The position numbers were made by a program, and so were the translations under genes. This document shows positions 1-9,052 of a stretch of 64,000 nt of DNA, piece after piece (position 1 is the stretch's first letter; the number at the start of each line of letters is the position of its first letter). The DNA lies in NCBI GenBank assembly GCA_947476695.1, contig CANJRD010000010.1, positions 62,001-126,000 of the forward strand, in the 5' to 3' direction. This stretch comes from Rhodospirillaceae bacterium (lineage in GTDB: Bacteria > Pseudomonadota > Alphaproteobacteria > Rhodospirillales > Rhodospirillaceae). A model generated the notes under the pieces. The model made no database searches. It worked only from the letters and a program-made list of their open reading frames with translations, and was not told the origin of the DNA.

Positions 1-484
1 CTTCACCGAGAACACCGCCGAGTGCGAAGGCTTCACCCAGCGCGAGGGGCGCTTCTCGACCCGCTTTACGCATGAAGGTCCCATCGCCTATTTCGGTACG
101 CATCCGATCCAGGCCGACGGCATGCACCTGAATTGCTACGACCTCAGCAAGGGGCCGGGCGCACAGGTGACCCCCCCGTCCTACATGTGCTCGCTGCATC
201 ATCGCGGCGCCGACGGGCCGACGTTGGTCCGCCGTTCCATCGGCTCAACGCAGAATTTCGTGGGGAAAGAACGCATCACCGTTCAAGCCGGCACGTTCGA
301 CGCCCTGCACTTCCGCTGGGGGACGAACACCGACGATAACTACATGGGCACCGATATCCATCCGCCGTATCACCTGTGGGTCACCGACGACGGCGACTAC
401 ATCGTGCTGAAAGCCTATGTGACCGGCTATATGCAGACCTATTACGAACTCATCGAACTCGAACGGCGCCAGAACTACTTCTAG
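1..484 (+). CDS. Hypothetical protein, 3' part only (5' end outside window)
   Basis: The reading frame is open from base 2 to the TAG at 482-484, so only the last 160 residues are visible. The stretch GKERITVQAGTFDALHFRW resembles the strand-rich core of secreted DUF3108-type beta-barrel proteins, in which a VxAGTFDAxHF segment is common, but the match is too short to name a family. The rest is rich in Tyr, His and Asp and ends in a charged tail. No membrane segment is seen in the visible part. An internal ATG at 122 is not a plausible start, because good coding sequence continues upstream of it. Function unknown. Confidence 0.75.
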   Translation, partial: FTENTAECEGFTQREGRFSTRFTHEGPIAYFGTHPIQADGMHLNCYDLSKGPGAQVTPPSYMCSLHHRGADGPTLVRRSIGSTQNFVGKERITVQAGTFDALHFRWGTNTDDNYMGTDIHPPYHLWVTDDGDYIVLKAYVTGYMQTYYELIELERRQNYF

Positions 485-570
485 GCAACCCTGCGCCGCC
501 TTTTCCTTGCGCGACGCGTTTGTGGGAGAGATAAGATGCCACTTCGCCTGCCCCGGAGCCCGCCCGGCCG

Positions 571-1062
571 ATGCCTAAGCCACCTTGCGTTCTGGTGGTC
601 GAAGACGACCGCCTCATTCGTCAGATCGTCGTCGCCTTCCTGAAGCGCGGCGGCTACACCAACATCGTTGAAGCCGGTCTAGCGGAGGAAGCGATCTTCC
701 ATCTTTTCCGCGACAAGGATTTGCAGATCAACGCCGCGTTGATCGACTTGATGCTGCCAAATGCCAGCGGTCTTACCGTCATCCGCAAACTGCGCAATTC
801 CAAACGGCCGTGGCGCCGCAATCTGCCGATTGCGGTGATCACCTCGCGCACCGATACCGAGACCTATAAAATGGCCGCGCGGCGCGGTATTCAGGCTTAC
901 CTTCTCAAACCCTTGTCGGCATCCTTGGTGAACGAAACCGTGGGCAAGCTGCTGGCCGGCGTCGGCATTAGGGCGCCAAAGCCGCTCGGTGAACTCGACG
1001 CGATGGCGGGGCCGCCGCCTACGAGTGCCGAGTTGCCACCGACCCTCGACGATGCTTTTTGA
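571..1062 (+). CDS. Single-domain response regulator (CheY-like receiver)
   Basis: This 163-residue protein is a receiver domain with no output domain. The acidic pocket is at residues 11-13 (EDD), the phospho-acceptor is D59 in ALIDLMLP, the switch Thr lies in AVITSRTD near residue 91, and the conserved Lys is in LLKPL near residue 113. The last 40 residues are Pro/Ala-rich and probably disordered. It should act as a phospho-relay or protein-interaction switch in the cytoplasm. No cognate kinase is adjacent. A small GNAT gene follows almost at once and then a TPR glycosyltransferase, so the three may be co-transcribed. No strong ribosome site precedes the ATG at 571. Confidence 0.88.
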   Translation: MPKPPCVLVVEDDRLIRQIVVAFLKRGGYTNIVEAGLAEEAIFHLFRDKDLQINAALIDLMLPNASGLTVIRKLRNSKRPWRRNLPIAVITSRTDTETYKMAARRGIQAYLLKPLSASLVNETVGKLLAGVGIRAPKPLGELDAMAGPPPTSAELPPTLDDAF

Positions 1063-1073
1063 AAGTTTCAGCC

Positions 1074-1358
1074 ATGAGTTCTGACGCAAGCGGCGTGACT
1101 GACAACGGCCGGGGCCGATTCGAAATGGCCGTTGAAGGCGGCACGGCCTTCGTGACCTATCGCGAGGAACGCGGCGCGCTCGCGCTGCTGCATGCCGAGG
1201 TGCCGTCCGCCGTCGAGGGCCGGGGCGAAGGGTCGCGCCTGGTCAAAGGAACACTCGACCAAGTGCGCGCGCGCGGACAGAAGGTGATCCCATACTGCCC
1301 CTTCATTTCCATCTATATTCGGCGACACCCGGAATACCAGGACCTGCTCGCCGAATAG
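1074..1358 (+). CDS. Small GNAT-fold N-acetyltransferase (YjdJ type)
   Basis: The 94-residue protein has the minimal GNAT fold of the YjdJ/At2g39020-like group. The acetyl-CoA loop is EGRGEGSRLV, followed by the helix LVKGTLDQVRARGQKVIPYC and a C-terminal IRRHPEY motif typical of this small family. The ATG at 1074 is preferred over an in-frame TTG at 1059, because GAAAG lies just upstream and the fold starts after it. It begins 11 bases after the response-regulator stop and is followed 10 bases later by the glycosyltransferase gene. The acetyl acceptor is unknown. Confidence 0.8.
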   Translation: MSSDASGVTDNGRGRFEMAVEGGTAFVTYREERGALALLHAEVPSAVEGRGEGSRLVKGTLDQVRARGQKVIPYCPFISIYIRRHPEYQDLLAE

Positions 1359-1368
1359 CCTTGCGCAG

Positions 1369-3654
1369 ATGAACCCCTCCGACAATTCAGATCACCTCAA
1401 GGCTTTGCTGCAGCAAGCCCTGGCGCAGCATCGCCAAGGGCGACTCGCGGAAGCGAAGGCGATCTATGAGTCGATCCTTCAGGCATCCCCGGGACATTTC
1501 GAGGCCCTGCATCTGCTTGGCGCGGTTGCCCTTCAGGCGGGAAATCCCGAAGCGGCCATCGGTCTCATGCAGCGCGCGGTTGCGATCAATCCCAACGTGG
1601 CCGCCGTGCAGTACAATCTTGGTGTTGCGCTGCGGGACGTGAAACGCTCGCAGGAAGCGCTGGCCGCATTCGATCGGGCCCTCGCCCTCAATCCAACGCT
1701 TGTGGCAATCCACAGCCTGCGCGGGGATGTTCTGCTCGATCTCCGGCGCTTCACCGAAGCGCTCGCAAGTTACGACAAGGCGATCGCGCACGATCCAAAA
1801 CAGGCCGAAACGCACAACAACCGCGGCGCGGTTCTTGTCGAACTCAAAAGGCCCGATGACGCCCTCTTGAGCTATGGCACGGCATTGGCGTTGGAACCCG
1901 ACAATCCGCGCGCGCATAACAATTACGGCGTCGTATTGGCCGGCCTCGCGCGATTCGAAGAGGCTCTCCCGCACTATGACCGCGCGCTCGCGCTAGATCC
2001 CCGCGACGCGGACGCACACAACAATCGCGGCAGCGCGCTACTGGACCTCAAGCGGCCGGGCGAGGCGCTTGCCAGTTACGAGCGCGCCATCGGCCTCAGC
2101 CCGCAGTCGGCGGCGTTCTATTACAACCGCGGCAAAGCCCTGACGGAACTCGCGCGGCAGGACGAGGCCCTGCAAAGCTATGACAAGGCCCTGTCCCTCC
2201 AATCGGACTATCCGGCGGCTCACATCAATCGCGGCAATACGCTCGTCAAGCTCCGGCGCTTCGACGAGGCACGCATCAGTTTCCGCGCCGCGCTCGCGCT
2301 TGATCCGGACAACGTTGAAGCTCACTACAACTTCGGCAAGCTGCTGTTCGACCTGGGCGAAGGCGAAGAAGCGCGAGCGCACTATGCGCGCGCGGTCACC
2401 CTGCGACCCGATTTCTTCGACGCCCATGCCAATCTCATCTTCACGCTGAATTTCCTGCCGGGCGAGACCACAGCGTCCCAGCAAGCGCATCGAAAGAATT
2501 GGAACGACGCGATTGCTGCCAATCTCAAGCCGGCGGCGGCGACATGGGCGCCGCGCGGCGACGACCAACGCAAGCTGCGCATCGGCTACGTCAGTGCGCA
2601 TTTCCGGCACCAGGCGGCGACCTATGCCTTTGCGCCCGCCATTCTTCATCACGATCGCGATGCGTTCGAGGTGTTTTGCTACTCCGACACGGTTCGCGAG
2701 GACGATGTCACCGCCCTTCTCAAAACGGCCGCAACGGTTTGGCGCCCCACCAAGGCGCTGAGCGATGAGCAACTCGCGGCGCAGATACAGGCGGATAAGA
2801 TCGACATCCTGGTGGACTGCGTCGGCCACATGAAGGGCAACCGGCTGCTCACCTTCGCGCGCAAGCCTGCCCCGATCCAGATCACCGGTTGGGGCGAGCC
2901 GACCGGCACCGGTCTTGCGACGATGGACTATCTGCTCGCCGACCCTGTGCTGGTGCCGCCGGCAGAGCGGTCCCTGTTGAGCGAAGCCGTCATCGACCTT
3001 CCGTGCTTCCTGACCTATTGGTCGCCGGACGAATTGCCGGCGCCGGGTCCTGCGCCTGCGCTCGCGGGCCGTGGCGTCACGTTCGGCTCATTCAATCGCG
3101 CATCCAAATTGACCGCGCCAACATTGGAACTTTGGGCAAACGTTCTCCGCGCCACGCCGGGCTCGCGCCTTCTGCTTAAAAGCCCGAACTGGGCGGACCC
3201 CGCTGAGATCGCGCGACTCATGGCGCGCATGAAGAGTCACGGGGTCGGTGAGGAACGGATCACGCTGATCGGTGAGACGACGCGCGCGGAACACTTCCAC
3301 GCCTACACGTCCGTCGACATCTGCCTCGATCCGCTGCCGCACAGCGGCGGCATGACGACGATCGACGCCCTTTGGATGGGCCTTCCGGTGATCACACTCA
3401 GAGGGGCCACGCCGTCATCGCGTCTGGCGGCCTCTGTTCTCACGGCGCTCGATCTCAACGCATGGATCGCCGAGAGTCCCGCCGCGTACGTCCGCCAAGC
3501 CTCCGCACTCGCGGCAGACCTGGAGCGGTTGTCGGAATTCCGCCGCACCTTACGCGCAAGGCTGCAGGACACGCCGGTCGGCGACAACCGGCGTTACGTC
3601 AGGATTCTCGAAGACCGTTACCGCGCGGCCTGGCAGGCGAAACAGAGCGCCTAA
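1369..3654 (+). CDS. TPR-repeat protein with GT41 (O-GlcNAc transferase-like) domain
   Basis: This 761-residue protein has about ten tetratricopeptide repeats (residues ~10-365), whose helices end in AxxxDPxxxxAxxNRG patterns. A glycosyltransferase family 41 catalytic domain like SPINDLY and eukaryotic OGT follows (residues ~395-755). Visible family marks are RIGYVSAHFRH near the start of the domain, TFGSFNRASKLTAPTLELW, whose Lys matches the UDP-binding Lys of OGT, CLDPLPHSGGMTTIDALW and SSRLAASVL. Such bacterial proteins are thought to transfer a sugar, often GlcNAc, to Ser/Thr of proteins, some on flagellins. The substrate here is not identifiable. It is the last gene of a short + strand run and converges on the SRPBCC gene. 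Confidence 0.9.
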   Translation: MNPSDNSDHLKALLQQALAQHRQGRLAEAKAIYESILQASPGHFEALHLLGAVALQAGNPEAAIGLMQRAVAINPNVAAVQYNLGVALRDVKRSQEALAAFDRALALNPTLVAIHSLRGDVLLDLRRFTEALASYDKAIAHDPKQAETHNNRGAVLVELKRPDDALLSYGTALALEPDNPRAHNNYGVVLAGLARFEEALPHYDRALALDPRDADAHNNRGSALLDLKRPGEALASYERAIGLSPQSAAFYYNRGKALTELARQDEALQSYDKALSLQSDYPAAHINRGNTLVKLRRFDEARISFRAALALDPDNVEAHYNFGKLLFDLGEGEEARAHYARAVTLRPDFFDAHANLIFTLNFLPGETTASQQAHRKNWNDAIAANLKPAAATWAPRGDDQRKLRIGYVSAHFRHQAATYAFAPAILHHDRDAFEVFCYSDTVREDDVTALLKTAATVWRPTKALSDEQLAAQIQADKIDILVDCVGHMKGNRLLTFARKPAPIQITGWGEPTGTGLATMDYLLADPVLVPPAERSLLSEAVIDLPCFLTYWSPDELPAPGPAPALAGRGVTFGSFNRASKLTAPTLELWANVLRATPGSRLLLKSPNWADPAEIARLMARMKSHGVGEERITLIGETTRAEHFHAYTSVDICLDPLPHSGGMTTIDALWMGLPVITLRGATPSSRLAASVLTALDLNAWIAESPAAYVRQASALAADLERLSEFRRTLRARLQDTPVGDNRRYVRILEDRYRAAWQAKQSA

Positions 3655-3678
3655 ACACCGGCGATAAGCGCCTTGGGG

Positions 3679-4515
3679 CTATTTGGCCTCGAGGACTTTC
3701 TTCAAGGCCGCCATCTCGTCGTCGAGCTGCTTCATACCGGCCTGGAAGGCGTCGTCGGAAAAATCCGCCGGCTTGGCGAAGACGAACGCGACCACGCAGC
3801 CGCCGGGCACCGCCATCACGCGGCCCGGCACCCGCCAGGTCCCGGCATGGTCGATGAACACTTCGTCGATCACGCCTGAGCTGGCATCGCCGGTCAGCTT
3901 GAACTGACCTTTGCCATGCGGGCCTTGAAACTCCCACGAACCGTCATCGAGCGCTTTCACGCTGGTGATATTGTGGATCGCCCACTTGGGCCAGTTCGAT
4001 CCGTCCATCAGGAACGAGAACACGCGCGCCGGCACCGCCGCGATCGTGATGCTCTTGGTGATGCAGGTCGCCAGCGGGCCGCTGCTCTCGACACCCGCGA
4101 CGCCGAACTTGCCGCCGCCGCCGTCGCCCTGCTGATAGTTCTTACGGATGTCATACCGCACCATCGCGTCGTCGACGCTCTTGGACGTCAGACCGCGCCA
4201 GAAGCCCAGCGCTTCCCATTTCTCGAACGGGCCATAGACCTCGATCTCTTTGCCGGCCGCGAGGCTCTGGAAGTTGGAATTGGCGTATTCGCCGCCCACG
4301 ACCCAGTAGATCTTGCCGTTAAGCTGATCCTCGTCTTTCAGGAAATAACGGACCATGGCATTGTCCACGGTCCTGCCGGTGATCGAACGCCAGAACACCT
4401 TGGCGTCGCGCTCGGTAAAGGGACCGTGGGTTTTAAGCTGGGTGCCGGCCGCCGGCGTCGTGAAGGACGTATCGGCGTATTCGCCGCCGATCACATAATA
4501 CCGCTGTTCCGCCAT
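3679..4515 (-). CDS. Tandem DUF4170 repeats fused to an SRPBCC (START-like) domain
   Basis: Starting at the ATG whose complement is 4513-4515 (AGGGGG just upstream), the product is 278 residues. Residues ~5-62 and ~65-125 are two copies of the same unit: YYVIGGEYADTSF..GPF..FWR...VDNAMVRY and IYWVVGGEYANSNF..GPF..FWR...VDDAMVRY. This is the short DUF4170 fold usually found as a lone ~80-residue protein. Residues ~148-278 are an SRPBCC/polyketide-cyclase-like ligand pocket (ITKSITIAAVPARVFSFLMDGSNWPKW). No signal peptide is seen, so it is probably cytoplasmic. The ligand is unknown. The in-frame TTG or ATG extensions upstream add non-conserved residues. Confidence 0.82.
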   Translation of the reverse strand: MAEQRYYVIGGEYADTSFTTPAAGTQLKTHGPFTERDAKVFWRSITGRTVDNAMVRYFLKDEDQLNGKIYWVVGGEYANSNFQSLAAGKEIEVYGPFEKWEALGFWRGLTSKSVDDAMVRYDIRKNYQQGDGGGGKFGVAGVESSGPLATCITKSITIAAVPARVFSFLMDGSNWPKWAIHNITSVKALDDGSWEFQGPHGKGQFKLTGDASSGVIDEVFIDHAGTWRVPGRVMAVPGGCVVAFVFAKPADFSDDAFQAGMKQLDDEMAALKKVLEAK

Positions 4516-4622
4516 AGCCCCCTGCTGCCGCTTACATTTACCTGTCCAGACCATACGCTAGGCTTCGCCGGATGGGGAGCTCTACCGGCGTCGGGACGGT
4601 TGCAGTTTTCGAGCGGAGCCCT

Positions 4623-6014
<1,392 letters not shown>

Positions 6015-6017
6015 CGC

Positions 6018-6689
6018 CTAGTACTTGCCGCGTAGAGCATTCCACCACAGCCGTATCACCGGCGGCGGTCCGTTTGGATTGCGCAGACGCGCCTCCGCGG
6101 CGGTACACCACAGCAGCACCGGCAAGCCGCGACGGTCGACGCGCGCCTGTTCCGCGCGCGCGCCGACGATGTGCTGACGCGCATGCGCCGCGACATCGGC
6201 GCTGGGGCTCCGTCGAAGTTCGTTCGCAAGTGTCAAAGCGATGGCGGCATCGTTGGCCGCGGCGATGGTCGCATCGTCCGCCGCTTTGAGCAGGCCGAGA
6301 GCAATGCGTGCGAGCGCGCGACCGACCGGCGCTTCGCCCGCCGTCGCGTCTTCGGCGGTGAACGCCGCCTCATGCGCGTCGATGAAGGTCATCACCGCCG
6401 CACGGTCAAGCAATGGCAGGACCGACGTCAGCGTCTGACTGACCGGGTGGCCTTCAGGCGGGGCGCCGCCGTCGAACATTCGTCCCAGCAGGTCGCGCCA
6501 CCACTGGATGCGCATCTGGCCGAGCATGGGCTCGGACACTGTGGCCGGGATTCGTGCGAGCTCAACGTTCAGAGCGTAGAGCGCGATCAGCGCATCCCGC
6601 GCCGTTGCGGGGGCGAACATCGCGGTGACGAATCTGTCCCGGTCATGTTGCCGCACGAGTTCGAAGATGTAGGCTTGTGAGTTGCTCAC
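6018..6689 (-). CDS. Squalene/phytoene synthase family protein, NDUFAF6-like
   Basis: The product is 223 residues if translation starts at the GTG at 6687-6689, which has AGGGGA five bases upstream. The helix-rich fold of the squalene/phytoene synthase family is clear: FELVRQHDRDRFVTAMFAP, ALIALYALNVELARIPATVSEPMLGQMRIQWWRDLL. The two Asp-rich DxxxD substrate motifs of true prenyl synthases are absent, as in mitochondrial NDUFAF6, a complex I assembly factor. A complex I assembly role is therefore as likely as carotenoid or hopanoid synthesis. In many alphaproteobacteria this gene directly follows the Mth938-like gene of the secDF cluster; here an opposite-strand gene lies between them. Confidence 0.82.
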   Translation of the reverse strand: MSNSQAYIFELVRQHDRDRFVTAMFAPATARDALIALYALNVELARIPATVSEPMLGQMRIQWWRDLLGRMFDGGAPPEGHPVSQTLTSVLPLLDRAAVMTFIDAHEAAFTAEDATAGEAPVGRALARIALGLLKAADDATIAAANDAAIALTLANELRRSPSADVAAHARQHIVGARAEQARVDRRGLPVLLWCTAAEARLRNPNGPPPVIRLWWNALRGKY

Positions 6690-6857
6690 GAGGTCCCCTG
6701 TCCCTGCGCCGCGGCTTTCTGTCCGGGAAATCCCTGACGGCCCGAGTTTGCGGAACTCGGGATTTCGGCTAACATGGCGCGCGTTTTCGCGCAAATTCCG
6801 CCGCGCCGGCTCGGGGCCGTTTGGCCGCGCGGCACTTCTTCTAAAGGGGTTTCTTTG

Positions 6858-7454
6858 ATGGCAGGCATTCTCTCAAATCTTCAGCGGACGGTAATTGTCG
6901 GGTTCATCCTGGCAGCGATCGCTCTTGGTATCTCAGCCCAGGCCCATGGCGGCCTGAACGTGAACATTGCCTTCTGGTCGTTCATCTTCCGCTGGCTGCA
7001 CATCGTCAGCGGCGTGATGTGGATCGGCCTGCTGTGGTACTTCAACTTCGTTCAGATCCCGAACATGCCGAAGATTCCGGCCGAACAGAAGCCGGCGGTG
7101 TCCAAGGTCATCGCGCCGGCCGCCTTGTTCTGGTTCCGCTGGGCCGCCATGTCGACCCTGATCACAGGTTTGATCGTGGCCCACCTGCAAGACTACCTTG
7201 CCGACGCTCTTCTGCTCGGCACCGTGAACGGCAGCGCCCTGATGATCGGCATCGGCATGTGGCTGGCCATCATCATGTGGTTCAACGTTTGGTTCGTGAT
7301 TTGGCCGAACCAGAAGAAGGCGCTGGGCATCGTTCAGGTCGACGCCGACGCGACCGCGAAGGCCGCCCGCACCGCGATGCTGTTCTCGCGTACCAACACG
7401 ATGCTTTCGATCCCGATGCTGCTGTGCATGGCGGCGCAAAGCCACCTTGCCTAG
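6858..7454 (+). CDS. Membrane protein of the urate hydroxylase PuuD N-terminal family
   Basis: This 198-residue protein starts at ATG 6858 behind AAAGGGG. It has four to five hydrophobic helices: residues ~8-28, 35-58, 82-105, 118-143 and 178-195. The block RWLHIVSGVMWIGLLWYFNFVQIPNMPKI and the later AIIMWFNVWFVIWPNQKKALGI are hallmarks of the Urate_ox_N (DUF989) membrane domain, first described as the N-terminal part of PuuD. In PuuD a cytochrome c domain follows; here it is absent, so urate oxidation cannot be assumed. Conserved His in the second helix may bind heme. The gene is monocistronic: its promoter must lie in 6690-6857 and a strong terminator follows. Confidence 0.85.
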   Translation: MAGILSNLQRTVIVGFILAAIALGISAQAHGGLNVNIAFWSFIFRWLHIVSGVMWIGLLWYFNFVQIPNMPKIPAEQKPAVSKVIAPAALFWFRWAAMSTLITGLIVAHLQDYLADALLLGTVNGSALMIGIGMWLAIIMWFNVWFVIWPNQKKALGIVQVDADATAKAARTAMLFSRTNTMLSIPMLLCMAAQSHLA

Positions 7455-7490
7455 GTAAGCGGAGCGAAAGCGCCGATTGGCGCGGATACG

Positions 7491-7520
7491 AAAACGGGGG
7501 CAGAGATGCCCCCGTTTTTA
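7491..7520 (+). terminator. Rho-independent terminator after the PuuD-N-like gene
   Basis: A perfect 12-bp stem (AAAACGGGGGCA / TGCCCCCGTTTT) with a GAGA loop is followed by T-rich sequence. It lies 37 bases after the stop at 7454. Because the stem starts with A-tract and ends with T-tract it can also stop transcription arriving from the minus strand, though that gene (7541-7924) is transcribed towards it and so would be served as well. Confidence 0.93.
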
Positions 7521-7540
7521 TTTGTCCTGAGACCTGCCGG

Positions 7541-7924
7541 TCAGCGCGGGATCAGCGCCGCGGCGACCGCCCGGCCCTCGCCGACGAGCATGTTGTAGGT
7601 GCGGCAGGCCGCGCCCGTCTCCATCGCATCGACGCTGACGCCGGCAGCGCGGAGTGCGTCCCGCAGGCTCTGAGGAATTAATTCCGTCCGCGCGCCGCAG
7701 CCGATCAAACAGAGCGTTACGTTGGCCGCGCGCAGCGTGTTGGCAAGCGAGGCGCCGTCGATGTCGGCAATCCCCCGCGCCTCCCAGGCCGCTGTCGCCG
7801 TGGGCAGCACCAAGATGGACCCGGTATGCCGGGTGCCCGAAACCGTGAAGCTATTCTCGCCGTAACGCTGGATGAGCTGGCGGTCGCCGGGTTCGTTACG
7901 CGTGACGTTCATGGACTGGGTCAT
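7541..7924 (-). CDS. Mth938-like (DUF498) protein, NDUFAF3 homologue
   Basis: The 127-residue protein has the Mth938-like fold: ENSFTVSGTRHTGSILVLP, LCLIGCGARTELIPQSLRDALRAAGVSVDAMETGAACRTYNMLVGEGRAVAAALIPR. The ETGAACRTYNxLxxEGR tail is the family signature. The mitochondrial homologue NDUFAF3 is a complex I assembly factor, and its bacterial relatives sit beside secDF, as here. It is the last gene of the yajC-secD-secF run on the minus strand, 149 bases beyond the secF stop. It is probably a soluble cytoplasmic protein. Its biochemical activity is not established. Confidence 0.88.
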   Translation of the reverse strand: MTQSMNVTRNEPGDRQLIQRYGENSFTVSGTRHTGSILVLPTATAAWEARGIADIDGASLANTLRAANVTLCLIGCGARTELIPQSLRDALRAAGVSVDAMETGAACRTYNMLVGEGRAVAAALIPR

Positions 7925-8073
7925 GTGCGGCCCTGATGGAACTTCAAGCTGAAACCCCTCTTCGCCCGCCCCGCGCCAACGGATCAGCGCGGTGCATCCC
8001 GTAAGGATTCAACGTCCATTTTTCGCCTTCGTTCCCGCCGGGATTTCAGCCCCGGGGAGACAGAATGGCCCGG

Positions 8074-9036
8074 CTACGCCGCCGGCTGCTTGCCTTCGTC
8101 GCCAACGGCGAGCTGGCCACCGCCGGTGACCTCGTCGCGGCGAAGGTCGAAGTACAGCAGCACCGGCATGCCGACGCGAATGCTCGAGAACGTACCGACG
8201 AACAGACCCCAGGCCAGCGCGATCGAGAACGGGCGCAGCGTCTCACCGCCCAGGACCAGCAGCGCGACGACCGTGAGCGCCACGGTGAGCACGGTGAGCA
8301 GTGTTCGCGGCAGCACCTTGTTGACCGAAGAATTCAGCAGTTCCGCCAACGGCATCTTGCGGTATTTCCGCAGCATTTCACGCACACGGTCATACACCAC
8401 GACGGAATCGTTCACCGAATACCCGGCGATGGTCAGGATCGCGGCGACGGCCGTGAGATCGAAGTTGAGTTGGAAGAGTGAGAAGACCCCCAGGGTCGTC
8501 AGCACGTCGTTACAAAGCGCAAGCACGGTACCGAGCGCGAACTGCCACTCGAAGCGGAACCACACGTAAATCGAGATGGCGATGATGGCCATTGCCACCG
8601 CGAGCGCGCCGCTGATGATCAATTCGCCGCCAACCTTGGGGCCGACAACATCGGTACGGCGCGGCTCGAAATCGTTAGCGATGACGGCCTGGACCTTCCT
8701 CAGCGCGACATTCTGCGCTTCGTCGCCGCCCTTTTGCTGCGGCACACGGATGGAAAAATCGCGGCCGGTATCGCCGGTGGTGGTGATCTGCACCTCGCCC
8801 ACGTCGAGCGCGGCCATCTCACCGCGCAACTTACCGATATCGACGACCTGCTCGTTCTTGGTGCGGGCCTCGATCAGAATGCCGCCGGCGAAGTCGATGC
8901 CGAAATTGAACCCCTTCACCCAGATCGACACGATCGAAATAATGATCAGCGCCGCCGTCAGCACGTACCAGGTGAAGCGCGTGCCCACGACGTCGAAGCT
9001 GTACTCGTGCGGCATATAGCGGAGGATCGGTTTCAT
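8074..9036 (-). CDS. secF: Protein translocase subunit SecF
   Basis: SecF forms, with SecD and YajC, the membrane complex that uses the proton gradient to pull proteins out through SecYEG. The 320-residue sequence has an N-terminal membrane helix (YVLTAALIIISIVSIW), the signature FNFGIDFAGGILIEAR, a periplasmic P1 domain (~residues 45-125) and five more helices. The RND-type core SVNDSVVVYDRVRE follows, with a C-terminal GTFSSIRVGMPVL. It follows secD with a 16-base gap, so the two are translated from one message. Confidence 0.97.
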   Translation of the reverse strand: MKPILRYMPHEYSFDVVGTRFTWYVLTAALIIISIVSIWVKGFNFGIDFAGGILIEARTKNEQVVDIGKLRGEMAALDVGEVQITTTGDTGRDFSIRVPQQKGGDEAQNVALRKVQAVIANDFEPRRTDVVGPKVGGELIISGALAVAMAIIAISIYVWFRFEWQFALGTVLALCNDVLTTLGVFSLFQLNFDLTAVAAILTIAGYSVNDSVVVYDRVREMLRKYRKMPLAELLNSSVNKVLPRTLLTVLTVALTVVALLVLGGETLRPFSIALAWGLFVGTFSSIRVGMPVLLYFDLRRDEVTGGGQLAVGDEGKQPAA

Positions 9037-9052
9037 CGGCGCAATCCCCAGA

